NCBI RefSeq assembly: GCF_001314225.1
Contig: NZ_CP012697.1
Location: 1,860,001-1,924,000, forward strand
Length of the DNA: 64,000 nt
Source of the DNA: Microbacterium sp. No. 7
Lineage (GTDB): Bacteria > Actinomycetota > Actinomycetes > Actinomycetales > Microbacteriaceae
Reading direction: 5' to 3'
Shown here: positions 42,991 to 52,265 of the stretch, piece by piece
Position numbering within the stretch: position 1 is the first letter of the stretch
How the letters are laid out: the number at the start of each line of letters is the position of its first letter
Notes under the pieces: generated by a model
Seen by the model: the letters and a program-made list of their open reading frames with translations, nothing else
Told to the model about the DNA's origin: nothing
Database searches by the model: none
Position numbers and translations under genes: made by a program

Positions 42991-44543
42991 GGACGGCGCT
43001 GCTGGGCGGCGCCCTGCAGGCGGCGGCGCGGGAGCTGATCTCGGGAGGCCGTCGCCGACGGATCGCGATCGTCGTCGCGCTCGCGGCGACGGTGCTCGCC
43101 GTGCTCGCCGTCGCGGCCGGCATCCTGGCCCTGGGCGACGCCGATGCGCCGGTCGCGCGCACCGCGGTCGTGCTGGGCGGGGCGGTCGTGCTGCTCGGAT
43201 GCGTCGCGGTGCCGCTCCTGACCGGCACGGAGGACGTGCTCGATCCGCGCCGGTTCGCGGTCGTCGGCCTCGACGCGCGGGCGATCGCCGGCCCGCTCGC
43301 CCTCGCGGCGCCCGTCGGCGCGACCGGCATCGTGCTGCTCGCGCTCTCGGCGTGCCTCGTGACGCTATGGACGGCGCAGGGCGTCTCGCCGCTCGCGTCG
43401 GTTCCCGCCGCCGTGCTCGGGGCGGCGACGTGCCTGCTGACCGTGCGCGTGTCGCAGGCGGCGGGCGCCCTGCTGCTGCGTCCGCGGCGGGCCCGCACGC
43501 TCACCGGCGCGCTCGTCGTCGCACCGGCGGTCGTGCTGCTCGTGGCCGTGTTCGCCGTCGCCCGTCCCTGGCGCGACGCGGTCCCGCCGTCCGTCGCCGC
43601 GATCGCCGACGTGCTCGCGGTCACGCCCCTCGGCGCCGTCTGGGCCCTGCCCGCGGTGGGCGCGGAGGGCGGGACGCCGTGGTCGGTCGTGGTCGCGCTC
43701 GCGACGTCCGCCGCTCTCGCGGTCGCCTGGGTGTGGCTGGTCGGCCGCGTGATCGCGTCGGTCGGCCGTCCGCGGGCGACGCGGATGCGCGCGGGCCTCG
43801 GCTGGTTCGCCGTGCTGCCGTCGACGGCGACGGGCGCGATCGCGGCGCGAAGCCTCGTGTACTGGTTCGGCGACGTGCGCTACGTCACCAATCTCGTCAT
43901 GGTCCCCGTCGCCGCCGTGCTCACGGCGGTGCCGCTCGTGCTCGTCGGCGTCGGCCTGCCGACGGCCGCGCTGCTGTCGGTCTCGATGATGGCGCTGCTG
44001 TTCGGCTGGCTCGCCCACAACGACCTCGCCTACGACGCGACGGCGCTGTGGATGCACGTCTCGGCGCGCGTCGCGGGTCTCGCCGACCGGGTGGGCCGGC
44101 TCGTGCCGGTCGTGCTCGTCGCCGTGCCGCTCCTCGCCGTCACGGTGCCCGCGGCCGTGTGGCTGCAGGGCTCGTGGGCGCTGCTGCCGGTCGTCGCGGG
44201 CGTCTGCGCGAGCCTGTTCCTGAGCGGCCTCGGCCTGTCGTCGGTCAGCTCCGCGCTCCTGCCGTACGCGGTCGCCTCGCCCGGCGACGGCCCGTTCCAG
44301 CAGCCGCAGCGGTCGCGCGGCACGGCGGGCCCCGCGATCGTGCTGTTCGGCGCGCTCGCCGTGACCGCGCCGACGCTCTGGCTCGCCTGGCGCTCCCTCG
44401 ACGACCCCGAGAGCGCGGGCACGTCCGTGCTGTGGGCGGGCGTCGGCACCGGTCTGGCCGTGATGGTGCTCGGCATCCTGAGCGGTGCGTGGGCCTACCG
44501 GCGACGCCAGCGGGCGCTGCTGGAGCTCGCCGAGTCGCAGTAG
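42966..44543 (+). CDS. ABC transporter membrane protein (exporter type)
   Basis: The 525-residue protein has about 12 hydrophobic helices with few charged loops, as in ABC-2-like permeases of actinobacteria. Helices are dense in Val/Ala/Leu (IVVALAATVLAVLAVAAGILALG). It starts inside the end of the ATPase gene, so the two form one transporter. No substrate-binding protein is nearby, which suggests export. An 8-bp GC hairpin (44565-44585) follows. Confidence 0.85.
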   Translation: MAAHVLRLRTALLGGALQAAARELISGGRRRRIAIVVALAATVLAVLAVAAGILALGDADAPVARTAVVLGGAVVLLGCVAVPLLTGTEDVLDPRRFAVVGLDARAIAGPLALAAPVGATGIVLLALSACLVTLWTAQGVSPLASVPAAVLGAATCLLTVRVSQAAGALLLRPRRARTLTGALVVAPAVVLLVAVFAVARPWRDAVPPSVAAIADVLAVTPLGAVWALPAVGAEGGTPWSVVVALATSAALAVAWVWLVGRVIASVGRPRATRMRAGLGWFAVLPSTATGAIAARSLVYWFGDVRYVTNLVMVPVAAVLTAVPLVLVGVGLPTAALLSVSMMALLFGWLAHNDLAYDATALWMHVSARVAGLADRVGRLVPVVLVAVPLLAVTVPAAVWLQGSWALLPVVAGVCASLFLSGLGLSSVSSALLPYAVASPGDGPFQQPQRSRGTAGPAIVLFGALAVTAPTLWLAWRSLDDPESAGTSVLWAGVGTGLAVMVLGILSGAWAYRRRQRALLELAESQ

Positions 44544-44585
44544 GCGGCGACGGGCGCAGACGGCGCCGCCGCTGACCGCGGCGGC

Positions 44586-44591
44586 TACACT
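44586..44591 (+). promoter_or_regulatory. -10 box of a leaderless transcript (DUF3039)
   Basis: TACACT ends 8 nt before the ATG at 44600. The preceding GC-rich hairpin (GCCGCCGC/GCGGCGGC, 44565-44585) may end the ABC operon. Confidence 0.5.
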
Positions 44592-44599
44592 GAGTCGCT

Positions 44600-44863
44600 A
44601 TGAGCACGCCTCTCGACAGCCCCGACCAGGGTGGCCTGGCCACTCTCGACCGCGAGCTCGAGGAGCTCCTGCGCGAAGAGACGATCGAGCCGGGCGACCA
44701 CGAGCGCTTCTCGCACTACGTGCAGAAGGACAAGATCGTCGAGTCGGCGGTCACGGGCAAGCCCGTGCGTGCCCTGTGCGGCAAGAAGTGGACGCCGGGC
44801 CGCGACCCGCAGAAGTTCCCCGTGTGCCCCACGTGCAAGGAGATCTACGAGCGGATGGCCTGA
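44600..44863 (+). CDS. DUF3039 small zinc-ribbon-like protein
   Basis: The 87-residue protein matches the DUF3039 pattern: DHERFSHYVQKDKIVESAVTGKPVRALCGKKW, then CPTCKEIYERM. The three cysteines (CGKKW and CPTC) probably help bind a metal. The family is confined to actinobacteria and has no known role. It is probably leaderless. It converges on pncB with a 12-bp gap. Confidence 0.88.
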   Translation: MSTPLDSPDQGGLATLDRELEELLREETIEPGDHERFSHYVQKDKIVESAVTGKPVRALCGKKWTPGRDPQKFPVCPTCKEIYERMA

Positions 44864-44875
44864 GCGGCCCCGCGA

Positions 44876-46201
44876 TCACACCTGGCGGTAGACCGTCGGG
44901 ATCGCCGGATCCGACCGGCTGAGGGCGAGCGCCCGCACGGGCAGCTCCTCGCGCACGCGCAAGTGATGGGCGCGCGCCGCCTGCGTGCCCGCGACGCCCT
45001 CGAAGGCCGGGTCGGGCTCGCCGTGGTCGACGAGCAGCGTCTGCAGCGCCCGCGCGTCCTCGAACGCGTCGGCGGAGGGCACCGACTCGAACCCGTCGGC
45101 GACGGCGACGATCTCGCGCGTCGCGGTCCCGGCATCCAGCTCGCGGAACGCGGCCTTGCGGCCGCCCACCGACGCCTTGTCCGCGGACGCCTTCGCGACC
45201 GCGATCCACGCGCCGTCGGCGGCCTGGCGGGCGACGAGCTTGTACACCATGCCGGCGGTCGGCGCCCCCGATCCCGTGACGACCGACGTGCCGACGCCGT
45301 ACGCGTCGACGGGGGATGCCGCGAGCGCGGCGATCGCGAACTCGTCGAGATCGCTCGTGACCGTGATACGGGTGCCGGTGGCGCCGAGGGCGTCGAGCTG
45401 CTGCCGCACCTCGGCGGCGACGGTCGGCAGGTCGCCCGAGTCGAGGCGTACGCCGCCCAGGCCCGTGCCGGCCACCCGGATGGCGGTCTCGACCCCCGCG
45501 CGGATGTCGTAGGTGTCGACGAGCAGCGTCGTGTCGGTGCCCAGCGCGTCGATCTGACTGCGGAAGGCGTCCTCCTCGCTATCGTGCAGCAGCGTCCAGG
45601 CGTGTGCCGCGGTGCCCATCGTGGGGATGCCCCACGTGCGCCCGGCCTCCAGGTTGCTCGTGGCGCCGAAGCCCGCGATGTACGCGGCGCGCGCCGCCGC
45701 GACGGCGGAGGTCTCCGACGCGCGGCGCGAGCCCATCTCGGCCAGCGGGCGCTCGCCCGCCGCGATGCTCATGCGCGCGGCGGCCGTGGCGACGGCGCTG
45801 TCGTGGTTCAGGATGCTCAGGGCGACCGTCTCCAGCACGACCGCCTCGGCGAACGTGCCCTCCACGGTCAGCACGGGGGAGCCGGGGAAGTACAGCTCGC
45901 CCTCGCGGTACCCGGTGACGGTGCCCGAGAAGCGGAAGCCCTCGAGATAGGCGAGGGTGTCGGCGTCCACGATGCGCTCGTCGCGCAGGAACCGCAGCTC
46001 GTCGTCGCCGAACCGGAACTCGCGCAGGCGCGCCAGCAGCCGGCCCGTGCCCGCGACCACGCCGAAGCGGCGCGCGCCGGGCAGGCGCCGGCCGAACAGC
46101 TCGAAGACGCACTGCCGGTGCGCGGTGCCGTCGCGCAGGGCGGCGCCCAGCATCGTGAGCTCGTAGCGGTCGGTCAGCAGCGCGCTGGAGACGTGACTCA
46201 T
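44876..46201 (-). CDS. pncB: Nicotinate phosphoribosyltransferase
   Basis: The 441-residue enzyme makes nicotinate mononucleotide from nicotinate and PRPP in the Preiss-Handler route to NAD. Typical motifs are LLTDRYELTM at the start, FELFGRRLP, MGSRRAS (catalytic His is replaced in this family by a Ser/Arg arrangement), GTAAHAW, VDTYD and GVRLDSGDL, plus SSDLDE-like TSDLDEF. The length is usual. The ATG at 46201 follows TAGAGT by 7 nt, and the promoter is back to back with that of murI. Confidence 0.93.
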   Translation of the reverse strand: MSHVSSALLTDRYELTMLGAALRDGTAHRQCVFELFGRRLPGARRFGVVAGTGRLLARLREFRFGDDELRFLRDERIVDADTLAYLEGFRFSGTVTGYREGELYFPGSPVLTVEGTFAEAVVLETVALSILNHDSAVATAAARMSIAAGERPLAEMGSRRASETSAVAAARAAYIAGFGATSNLEAGRTWGIPTMGTAAHAWTLLHDSEEDAFRSQIDALGTDTTLLVDTYDIRAGVETAIRVAGTGLGGVRLDSGDLPTVAAEVRQQLDALGATGTRITVTSDLDEFAIAALAASPVDAYGVGTSVVTGSGAPTAGMVYKLVARQAADGAWIAVAKASADKASVGGRKAAFRELDAGTATREIVAVADGFESVPSADAFEDARALQTLLVDHGEPDPAFEGVAGTQAARAHHLRVREELPVRALALSRSDPAIPTVYRQV

Positions 46202-46208
46202 GGCCGCC

Positions 46209-46233
46209 ACTCTATCGAGACGGCCGGTAGGCT
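46209..46233. promoter_or_regulatory. Back-to-back leaderless promoters of pncB and murI
   Basis: The minus strand has TAGAGT (46209-46214) 7 nt before the pncB ATG. The plus strand has TAGGCT (46228-46233) 8 nt before the murI GTG. Only 40 bp separate the start codons. Confidence 0.55.
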
Positions 46234-46241
46234 GATCGATT

Positions 46242-47069
46242 GTGAATGACGCGCCCATCGGGATCTTCGACTCCGGCGTCGGCGGTCTCACCGTGGCCCG
46301 GGCCGTCTCGCAGCTGCTGCCGCGGGAGTCCATCCACTACATCGGCGACACCGCGCACTCGCCCTACGGTCCCAAGCCGATCGCCGACGTGCGCCGCTAC
46401 GCCCTCGAGGTGCTCGACGTGCTCGTCTCCGAGGGCGTGAAGATGCTCGTGATCGCCTGCAACACGGCGTCGGCGGCGATGCTGCGCGACGCCCGCGAGC
46501 GCTACGACGTGCCCGTCGTCGAGGTGATCGGACCCGCCGTGCGCACTGCGATCTCGACGACGCGCAACGGGCGCATCGGCGTGATCGGCACCGTCGGCAC
46601 CATCGGCTCCCGCGCCTACCAGGACATGCTCGAGGTCAACGAGCGGCTCACCGTGCTCGCCCGCGCGTGCCCGCGCTTCGTCGAGTTCGTCGAGGCGGGC
46701 GTCACCGACACGGCCGAGGTGCTCGCGGTCGCCGAGGAGTACCTCGCGCCGCTGCGCGACGCCGACGTGGACACGCTCGTGCTGGGCTGCACGCACTATC
46801 CGTTCCTGGAGGGCGCGATCAGCTACGTCATGGGCCCCGACGTCTCGCTCGTCTCCAGCGACACCGAGACCGCGAAGGACGTGTACCGTCAGCTGGTCTC
46901 GCGCGAGCTGCTCGCCGGCACCGGCGCGCGCCCACAGCACGTGTACGAGGCCACCGGCGACTCGGCCGACGACTTCATCCGCCTCGCCGACCGCCTCATC
47001 GGGCGGGGCGTCTCCGCCGTGCGCCTCGTGCAGACCGGGGCGATCGACCTGCCGAAGGGAACCCCATGA
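46242..47069 (+). CDS. murI: Glutamate racemase
   Basis: The 275-residue protein has the racemase opening [12 protein letters not shown], catalytic Cys73 in ACNTAS, Cys183 in GCTHYP with His185, and GDTAHSPYG. It makes D-glutamate for peptidoglycan. The GTG start is leaderless. Its stop overlaps the rph start by 4 nt (ATGA). Confidence 0.95.
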   Translation: MNDAPIGIFDSGVGGLTVARAVSQLLPRESIHYIGDTAHSPYGPKPIADVRRYALEVLDVLVSEGVKMLVIACNTASAAMLRDARERYDVPVVEVIGPAVRTAISTTRNGRIGVIGTVGTIGSRAYQDMLEVNERLTVLARACPRFVEFVEAGVTDTAEVLAVAEEYLAPLRDADVDTLVLGCTHYPFLEGAISYVMGPDVSLVSSDTETAKDVYRQLVSRELLAGTGARPQHVYEATGDSADDFIRLADRLIGRGVSAVRLVQTGAIDLPKGTP

Positions 47070-47806
47070 CCGATCTCGTCCGCGCCGACGGCCGCACCCC
47101 CGACCAGCTGCGCCCGGTCACGATCGAGCGCGGCTGGAGCGCGCACGCCGAGGGATCGGCGCTCATCTCCTTCGGCGGCACGCGCGTGCTGTGCACCGCC
47201 TCGTTCACGGGCGGCGTGCCGCGCTGGCTCACCGGCAAGGGCAAGGGCTGGGTGACCGCGGAGTACGCGATGCTGCCGCGCGCGACGAACACGCGCGGCG
47301 ACCGCGAGTCGGTCAAGGGCAGGATCGGCGGGCGCACGCACGAGATCTCGCGTCTCATCGGCCGCTCGCTGCGCGCCGTCGTCGACACGAAGGCGCTGGG
47401 CGAGAACACGATCGTGATCGACTGCGACGTGCTGCAGGCCGACGGCGGCACCCGCACGGCCGCGATCACGGGCGCCTACGTCGCCCTCGCCGACGCGATC
47501 GAGTGGGGTCGCCGCAGGGGACACGTGACCAAGAACGCGGTCGTGCTGCGCGATTCCGTCGCCGCGGTGTCGGTCGGCATCGTCGACGGCACCCCTCTGC
47601 TCGACCTCGCCTACGTCGAGGACGTGCGCGCCGAGACCGACATGAACGTCGTCGTGACGGGGCGCGGCCTGTTCGTCGAGGTGCAGGGCACGGCCGAGGG
47701 CGCTCCGTTCGACAAGCGTGAGCTCGACCAGCTGCTGGAGCTCGGGCTCGCGGGATGCGCGAGCCTGCGCGACGCGCAGGCGGCCGCGCTGGAGGCCGCC
47801 GAGTGA
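47066..47806 (+). CDS. rph: Ribonuclease PH
   Basis: The 246-residue phosphorolytic exoribonuclease trims tRNA 3' ends. Motifs include [69 protein letters not shown] and [20 protein letters not shown]. It overlaps murI and rdgB, so the three are one operon, an order common in actinobacteria. Confidence 0.95.
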   Translation: MTDLVRADGRTPDQLRPVTIERGWSAHAEGSALISFGGTRVLCTASFTGGVPRWLTGKGKGWVTAEYAMLPRATNTRGDRESVKGRIGGRTHEISRLIGRSLRAVVDTKALGENTIVIDCDVLQADGGTRTAAITGAYVALADAIEWGRRRGHVTKNAVVLRDSVAAVSVGIVDGTPLLDLAYVEDVRAETDMNVVVTGRGLFVEVQGTAEGAPFDKRELDQLLELGLAGCASLRDAQAAALEAAE

Positions 47807-48426
47807 GCGGCATCCCGAACTCCTCCGATTCGCACGTGACGGGGCGCCGTATCGTGCTGGCGACCCACAATCCGCACAAGGTGGAGGAGTTCGGCGGCAT
47901 CGTGTCGCGCGTGCGCCCCGACCTGGAGCTCGTCGGCTACGACGGCCCGGAGCCCGTCGAGGACGGCGTGACCTTCGCCGAGAACGCGCTCATCAAGGCG
48001 CGCACGGCCGCGGCGCACACGGGGCTTCCCGCGCTCGCCGACGACTCCGGCATCTGCGTCGACGTGCTCGGCGGGGCGCCCGGGGTGTTCAGCGCCTACT
48101 GGGCGGGGCACCGCAAGGACTCCACGGCGAACCTCGCCCTGCTGCTCGACCAGCTCTCCGACGTCGCCGACCGTCACCGGGCGGCGCGGTTCGTCTCGAC
48201 CATCGCGCTCGTGACGCCGGACGGCGACGAGCACGTCGTGGAGGGCGTCTGGCCGGGCCGGCTCGCGACGGCGCCGCGCGGCGAGAACGGCTTCGGCTAC
48301 GACCCCGCCTTCATCCCCGACGGCGACGACCGCACGGCCGCCGAGCTCTCGCCCGAGGAGAAGAACGCGACGTCGCATCGTGCGCGCGCGTTCGTCGCGC
48401 TCGCGGAGCTGCTGCGCGCGCTCTGA
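47803..48426 (+). CDS. rdgB: XTP/dITP diphosphatase (RdgB/HAM1)
   Basis: The 207-residue protein removes ITP and XTP from nucleotide pools. Motifs are [57 protein letters not shown] and [12 protein letters not shown]. The GTG start at 47803 overlaps the rph stop; an upstream in-frame ATG at 47755 would overlap rph and adds an Arg/Gly-rich leader. Confidence 0.94.
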   Translation: MSGIPNSSDSHVTGRRIVLATHNPHKVEEFGGIVSRVRPDLELVGYDGPEPVEDGVTFAENALIKARTAAAHTGLPALADDSGICVDVLGGAPGVFSAYWAGHRKDSTANLALLLDQLSDVADRHRAARFVSTIALVTPDGDEHVVEGVWPGRLATAPRGENGFGYDPAFIPDGDDRTAAELSPEEKNATSHRARAFVALAELLRAL

Positions 48427-48459
48427 GCACGCGACGCGAGCACGCCCCTCGGGCGCGGC

Positions 48460-48474
48460 TGAGAATCACACTCA
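48460..48474 (+). promoter_or_regulatory. Zur-box-like palindrome upstream of the CDF exporter
   Basis: TGAGAATCACACTCA is a 15-base dyad (TGAG/CTCA) that matches the actinobacterial Zur-box form TGAAAATCATTTTCA at 11 of 15 positions. It lies 44 bp upstream of the -10 box, where an activator would bind. Zur is known to activate a CDF zinc exporter in Streptomyces. Confidence 0.4.
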
Positions 48475-48518
48475 TTCCCGAGTTGGCCCCGGCGGCCGCC
48501 AGGCGCCGGGAGCGCTCG

Positions 48519-48524
48519 TAGGCT
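48519..48524 (+). promoter_or_regulatory. -10 box of a leaderless transcript (CDF exporter)
   Basis: TAGGCT ends 7 nt before the ATG at 48532. Confidence 0.55.
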
Positions 48525-48531
48525 CGAGGAC

Positions 48532-49446
48532 ATGCACGATCACGCGCCCGCCGGGGGCATCCGCGGCGCGAGCAGCCGCCGCCTGCTCGCGTTCTCGCTC
48601 GCGCTCACCGCGACGGTCATGGTCGTGCAGGTCGTCGGCGCGCTGTGGAGCGGATCGCTTGCGCTGCTCGCCGACGCGGCGCACATGTTCACCGACTCGT
48701 CGGCGCTCGTGATCGCGCTCATCGCGAGCGCCGTGGCGGCGCGTCCCGCCGACGCCCGCAACACGTACGGCTACCGGCGCGCCGAGGTGTTCGGCGCGCT
48801 CGTCAACGCCGTCATCCTCATCGTCCTGAGCGCCTGGGTCGCGGTCGAAGGCGTCGGCCGGCTCGTGCGCGGCGACGAGGTCGAGGTCGCGGGCGGCGTC
48901 ATGCTCGTGATCGCGTGCGTCGGCCTGCTCGCCAACGCGGTCTCGCTGTACCTGCTGAGCGCGGCGCAGAAGACGAGCATCAACGTGCGCGGCGCCTACC
49001 TGGAGGTGCTCGGAGACCTCGTGGGCTCGGCGCTCGTCATCGTCGCCGCGATCGTCGTCGCGACGACGGGATGGATGGCGGCCGACGCGCTCGCCTCGCT
49101 CGTCATCGCCGCGCTCATCGTGCCGCGCGCCGTCTCGCTGCTGCGCGAGGTGTTCTCGGTGCTCGGCGAGCGCGTGCCCACCGGAACCGACGTGCGGGAG
49201 ATCCGGGATCACCTGCTCGGTGCCGAGGGCGTGGTCGCCGTGCACGACGTGCACGTGTGGCAGCTCACGCGAGGGGCGCCGGTCTTCACGGCGCACGTTG
49301 TCGTCGATCCGGAGATCCTCAGCGCCGAGGGCACGGGCCGGCTGCTGTCGCAGCTGCAGGGCTGCCTCGCCGAGCACTTCGACGTCGAGCACTCGACGTT
49401 CCAGTTCGAGCCGGCCGGTCACGTCGAGCACGACGTGCACCACTGA
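48532..49446 (+). CDS. Cation diffusion facilitator (zinc exporter type)
   Basis: The 304-residue protein has six membrane helices and the zinc-CDF site: HxxxD as LLADAAHMFTDSSAL in helix 2 and EVLGDLVGSALVIV (HxxxD-type, here E-V-L-G-D) in helix 5. The C-terminal domain (about 215-300) contains His-rich VHDVHVWQLTRG, typical of ZitB-like proteins, and ends in a metal-binding-like HVEHDVHH. It exports zinc by proton antiport. A Zur-box-like site is upstream. It converges on dedA with a 6-bp gap. Confidence 0.92.
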   Translation: MHDHAPAGGIRGASSRRLLAFSLALTATVMVVQVVGALWSGSLALLADAAHMFTDSSALVIALIASAVAARPADARNTYGYRRAEVFGALVNAVILIVLSAWVAVEGVGRLVRGDEVEVAGGVMLVIACVGLLANAVSLYLLSAAQKTSINVRGAYLEVLGDLVGSALVIVAAIVVATTGWMAADALASLVIAALIVPRAVSLLREVFSVLGERVPTGTDVREIRDHLLGAEGVVAVHDVHVWQLTRGAPVFTAHVVVDPEILSAEGTGRLLSQLQGCLAEHFDVEHSTFQFEPAGHVEHDVHH

Positions 49447-49452
49447 GGTCGC

Positions 49453-50160
49453 TCAGGCGTCCTCGGTCGCGCCGTCCGCCGCCACGGGGTTCGCCTTCTC
49501 ACGGCGCACCTTGCGGCGCTCGGAGAAGTAGTGCCAGATCGTGACGAGCGCCGTGCCGCCGACGGCGGCGAGCAGGATCAGGTCGATGTAGTCCTGCACG
49601 AAGCGCGCAACCGGCGGGATGAACCCGATGAGGTAGCCGAAGACGGTGAGGCCGAAGCCCCAGAGCACGGCGCCGACGAGGTTGTAGAGCGTGTACTTGC
49701 CCTTGGGCATGTGTCCGACGCCGGCGGCGACGGGCGCGAAGGTCCGCACGATCGGCACGAACCGGGCCAGGATGACCGTGAGGCCGCCGTAGCGCTCGAA
49801 GAACGCGTTCGTGCGCTCGACGTTCTTGCGGCTGAACAGCCCCGACTCCTTGCGCTCGAAGACCGCGGGCCCGCCCTTGTGGCCGATGACGTAGCCGACC
49901 TCTCCGCCGATGAACGCCGAGACGCCGATCAGCAGGGCGACCCACCAGACGTTGAGACCGAAGACGCCGTCGGGGGCGTACGGCGTCGGATGCGACAGGA
50001 GCCCGGAGATCACGAGGAGGGTGTCGCCGGGCAGCAGGAAGCCGACCAGCAGCCCCGTCTCCGCGAAGACGATGAAGCAGACCACGGCGAGCGCCCAGGG
50101 GCCGGCCGCGCCGATGATGGTCTCGGGGTCGAGCCAGGGGATGAGGGCGAGGGAGTGCAA
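49453..50160 (-). CDS. DedA-family membrane protein
   Basis: The 235-residue protein has the DedA motifs: ETGLLVGFLLPGDTLL (E-x(n)-PG(D/E)), ARFVPIVRTFAPVAAGVGHM (F..R..P..R) and about five helices. DedA proteins move lipids such as undecaprenyl phosphate across the membrane and affect envelope stress. The start is TTG at 50160 preceded by CGGAG. Upstream is a TAGACT box near 50228. Confidence 0.9.
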   Translation of the reverse strand: MHSLALIPWLDPETIIGAAGPWALAVVCFIVFAETGLLVGFLLPGDTLLVISGLLSHPTPYAPDGVFGLNVWWVALLIGVSAFIGGEVGYVIGHKGGPAVFERKESGLFSRKNVERTNAFFERYGGLTVILARFVPIVRTFAPVAAGVGHMPKGKYTLYNLVGAVLWGFGLTVFGYLIGFIPPVARFVQDYIDLILLAAVGGTALVTIWHYFSERRKVRREKANPVAADGATEDA

Positions 50161-50420
50161 GCGGGGGTCTCCGTCGGTGCGAGTCGGGGCCGTGAGCGGA
50201 TGCCGGGGGTGCGCATTCCTGGGTTCAGTCTAGCTCTGCGCGTCGCTCGGTCCTCGAGACGTCGCCCGTCGGAGCCGTGGTCGCCGATAGCCGTCGGCTA
50301 ATTCATGAGAAGAGAAGAACGACATATCTTCACATCGCTTCTGGTCGGAAGATGCATTCTTCTTGGTGCAGAGTCGAAGTAACGCAACAGCGGGTGAAGC
50401 ACCATCGCAAAGGAAACACC
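50161..50420. promoter_or_regulatory. Control region between dedA and aceA
   Basis: This 260-bp divergent gap is less GC-rich than its surroundings, particularly 50295-50400. Two dyads are seen: GAAGA-8 bp-TCTTC (50314-50331) and GAAGA-TGCAT-TCTTC (50348-50362). They could be sites for a regulator of glyoxylate-shunt genes. AAAGGA precedes the aceA ATG. Confidence 0.45.
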
Positions 50421-52016
50421 ATGACTGCCTACCAGGACGACATCACCGCCATCCAGGCGCTCAAAGAGGAGAACGGCTCCAGCTGGGACGCCATCAACCC
50501 TGAGTACGTTGCCCGGATGCGCGCTCAGAACCGCTTCAAGACCGGCCTCGAGATCGCGCAGTACACCGCGGACATCATGCGCCGCGACATGGCCGAGTAC
50601 GACGCCGACTCGTCGGTGTACACCCAGTCGCTCGGCGTCTGGCACGGCTTCATCGGCCAGCAGAAGCTGATCTCGATCAAGAAGCACCTGAAGAGCACCA
50701 ACAAGCGCTACCTGTACCTGTCGGGCTGGATGGTCGCCGCCCTCCGCTCCGAGTTCGGCCCGCTGCCCGACCAGTCGATGCACGAGAAGACCGCGGTCCC
50801 CGCCCTCATCGAGGAGCTCTACACCTTCCTGCGCCAGGCCGACGCCCGCGAGCTCGACCTGCTCTTCACGAAGCTCGACGACGCCCGCGCGGCCGGCGAC
50901 ACCGTCTCGGAGGAGCTCATCCAGTCGCAGATCGACAACTACGAGACCCACGTCGTGCCGATCATCGCCGACATCGACGCCGGCTTCGGCAACCCCGAGG
51001 CCACGTACCTGCTCGCCAAGAAGATGATCGAGGCGGGCGCCTGCGCCATCCAGATCGAGAACCAGGTCTCGGACGAGAAGCAGTGCGGTCACCAGGACGG
51101 CAAGGTCACCGTGCCGCACGAGGACTTCATCGCCAAGATCAACGCCGTCCGCTACGCGTTCCTCGAGCTCGGCATCGACAACGGCGTCATCGTCGCGCGC
51201 ACCGACTCGCTCGGCGCCGGCCTCACCCAGAAGCTCGCCGTGACGAGCACCCCGGGCGACCTGGGCGACCAGTACAACGCGTTCCTGGACGTCGAGGAGA
51301 TCTCGGACGCCGACCTCGGCAACGGCGACGTCGTCATCAAGCGCGACGGCAAGCTGCTGCGCCCGAAGCGCCTGGCCAGCAACCTCTACCAGTTCCGCTC
51401 CGGCACCGGCGAGGACCGCTGCGTGCTCGACTGCATCACGTCGCTGCGCAACGGCGCCGACCTGCTGTGGATCGAGACCGAGAAGCCGCACGTCGAGCAG
51501 ATCGCCGGCATGGTGGACCGCATCCGCGAGGAGATCCCGAACGCGAAGCTCGTCTACAACAACAGCCCGTCGTTCAACTGGACGCTCAACTTCCGCCAGC
51601 AGGCCTACGACCTGCTCGCGGAGCAGGGCAAGGACGTCTCGGCGTACGACCGCGCGAACCTGATGAGCGTCGAGTACGACGAGACCGAGCTCGCTCAGCT
51701 GGCCGACGAGAAGATCCGCACCTTCCAGCGCGACGGCTCCGCCCGCGCCGGCATCTTCCACCACCTGATCACGCTGCCGACCTACCACACGGCCGCGCTC
51801 TCGACCGACGACCTGGCCAAGGGCTACTTCGCCGACCAGGGCATGCTCGCCTACGTCAAGGGCGTGCAGCGCCGCGAGATCCGCGAGGGCATCGCGACCG
51901 TCAAGCACCAGAACATGGCCGGCAGCGACATCGGCGACAACCACAAGGAGTACTTCTCCGGTGACGCCGCGCTCAAGGCCTCGGGCAAGGACAACACGAT
52001 GAACCAGTTCAGCTGA
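50421..52016 (+). CDS. aceA: Isocitrate lyase
   Basis: The 531-residue enzyme splits isocitrate to glyoxylate and succinate in the glyoxylate shunt, for growth on acetate or fatty acids. The active-site motif is KQCGH (Cys222), with DIDAGFG and RTDSL for metal and substrate. At about 530 residues it is longer than E. coli or Mtb ICL1 (about 430) and resembles the Pseudomonas-type enzyme. The ATG follows AAAGGA. Malate synthase is not in the window. A strong terminator follows. Confidence 0.95.
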   Translation: MTAYQDDITAIQALKEENGSSWDAINPEYVARMRAQNRFKTGLEIAQYTADIMRRDMAEYDADSSVYTQSLGVWHGFIGQQKLISIKKHLKSTNKRYLYLSGWMVAALRSEFGPLPDQSMHEKTAVPALIEELYTFLRQADARELDLLFTKLDDARAAGDTVSEELIQSQIDNYETHVVPIIADIDAGFGNPEATYLLAKKMIEAGACAIQIENQVSDEKQCGHQDGKVTVPHEDFIAKINAVRYAFLELGIDNGVIVARTDSLGAGLTQKLAVTSTPGDLGDQYNAFLDVEEISDADLGNGDVVIKRDGKLLRPKRLASNLYQFRSGTGEDRCVLDCITSLRNGADLLWIETEKPHVEQIAGMVDRIREEIPNAKLVYNNSPSFNWTLNFRQQAYDLLAEQGKDVSAYDRANLMSVEYDETELAQLADEKIRTFQRDGSARAGIFHHLITLPTYHTAALSTDDLAKGYFADQGMLAYVKGVQRREIREGIATVKHQNMAGSDIGDNHKEYFSGDAALKASGKDNTMNQFS

Positions 52017-52030
52017 CCCGAGCCGAACGA

Positions 52031-52071
52031 GCAGGAGCGGCCCCCGGCAACGCGCCGGGGGCCGCTCCTGC
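52031..52071. terminator. Bidirectional terminator between aceA and tRNA-Leu
   Basis: A perfect 18-bp stem (52031-52048 with 52054-52071) has a 5-nt loop AACGC. It serves aceA on one strand and the tRNA on the other. Confidence 0.85.
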
Positions 52072-52083
52072 CGTTGCATGCCG

Positions 52084-52165
52084 TGCGGAAGGTGGGACTT
52101 GAACCCACACGCCCGAAGGCACAGGAACCTAAATCCTGCGTGTCTGCCGATTTCACCACTCCCGC
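52084..52165 (-). tRNA. tRNA-Leu (UAG)
   Basis: The 82-nt gene folds as a class II tRNA with a short variable arm (CCTTCGGG). Anticodon loop TTTAGGT has anticodon TAG. Acceptor GCGGGAG pairs with CTTCCGC with one G-U. CCA is not encoded. Confidence 0.93.
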
Positions 52166-52265
52166 GGGAGCTTCAGTCTAGCCGCGTGGCCATCGGCGGC
52201 CCCGGCGTCGGCCGGCTGTGGATAACTTGCGCGGGGGATCCGGCGGACCTGCCAGCATTCCTCGC

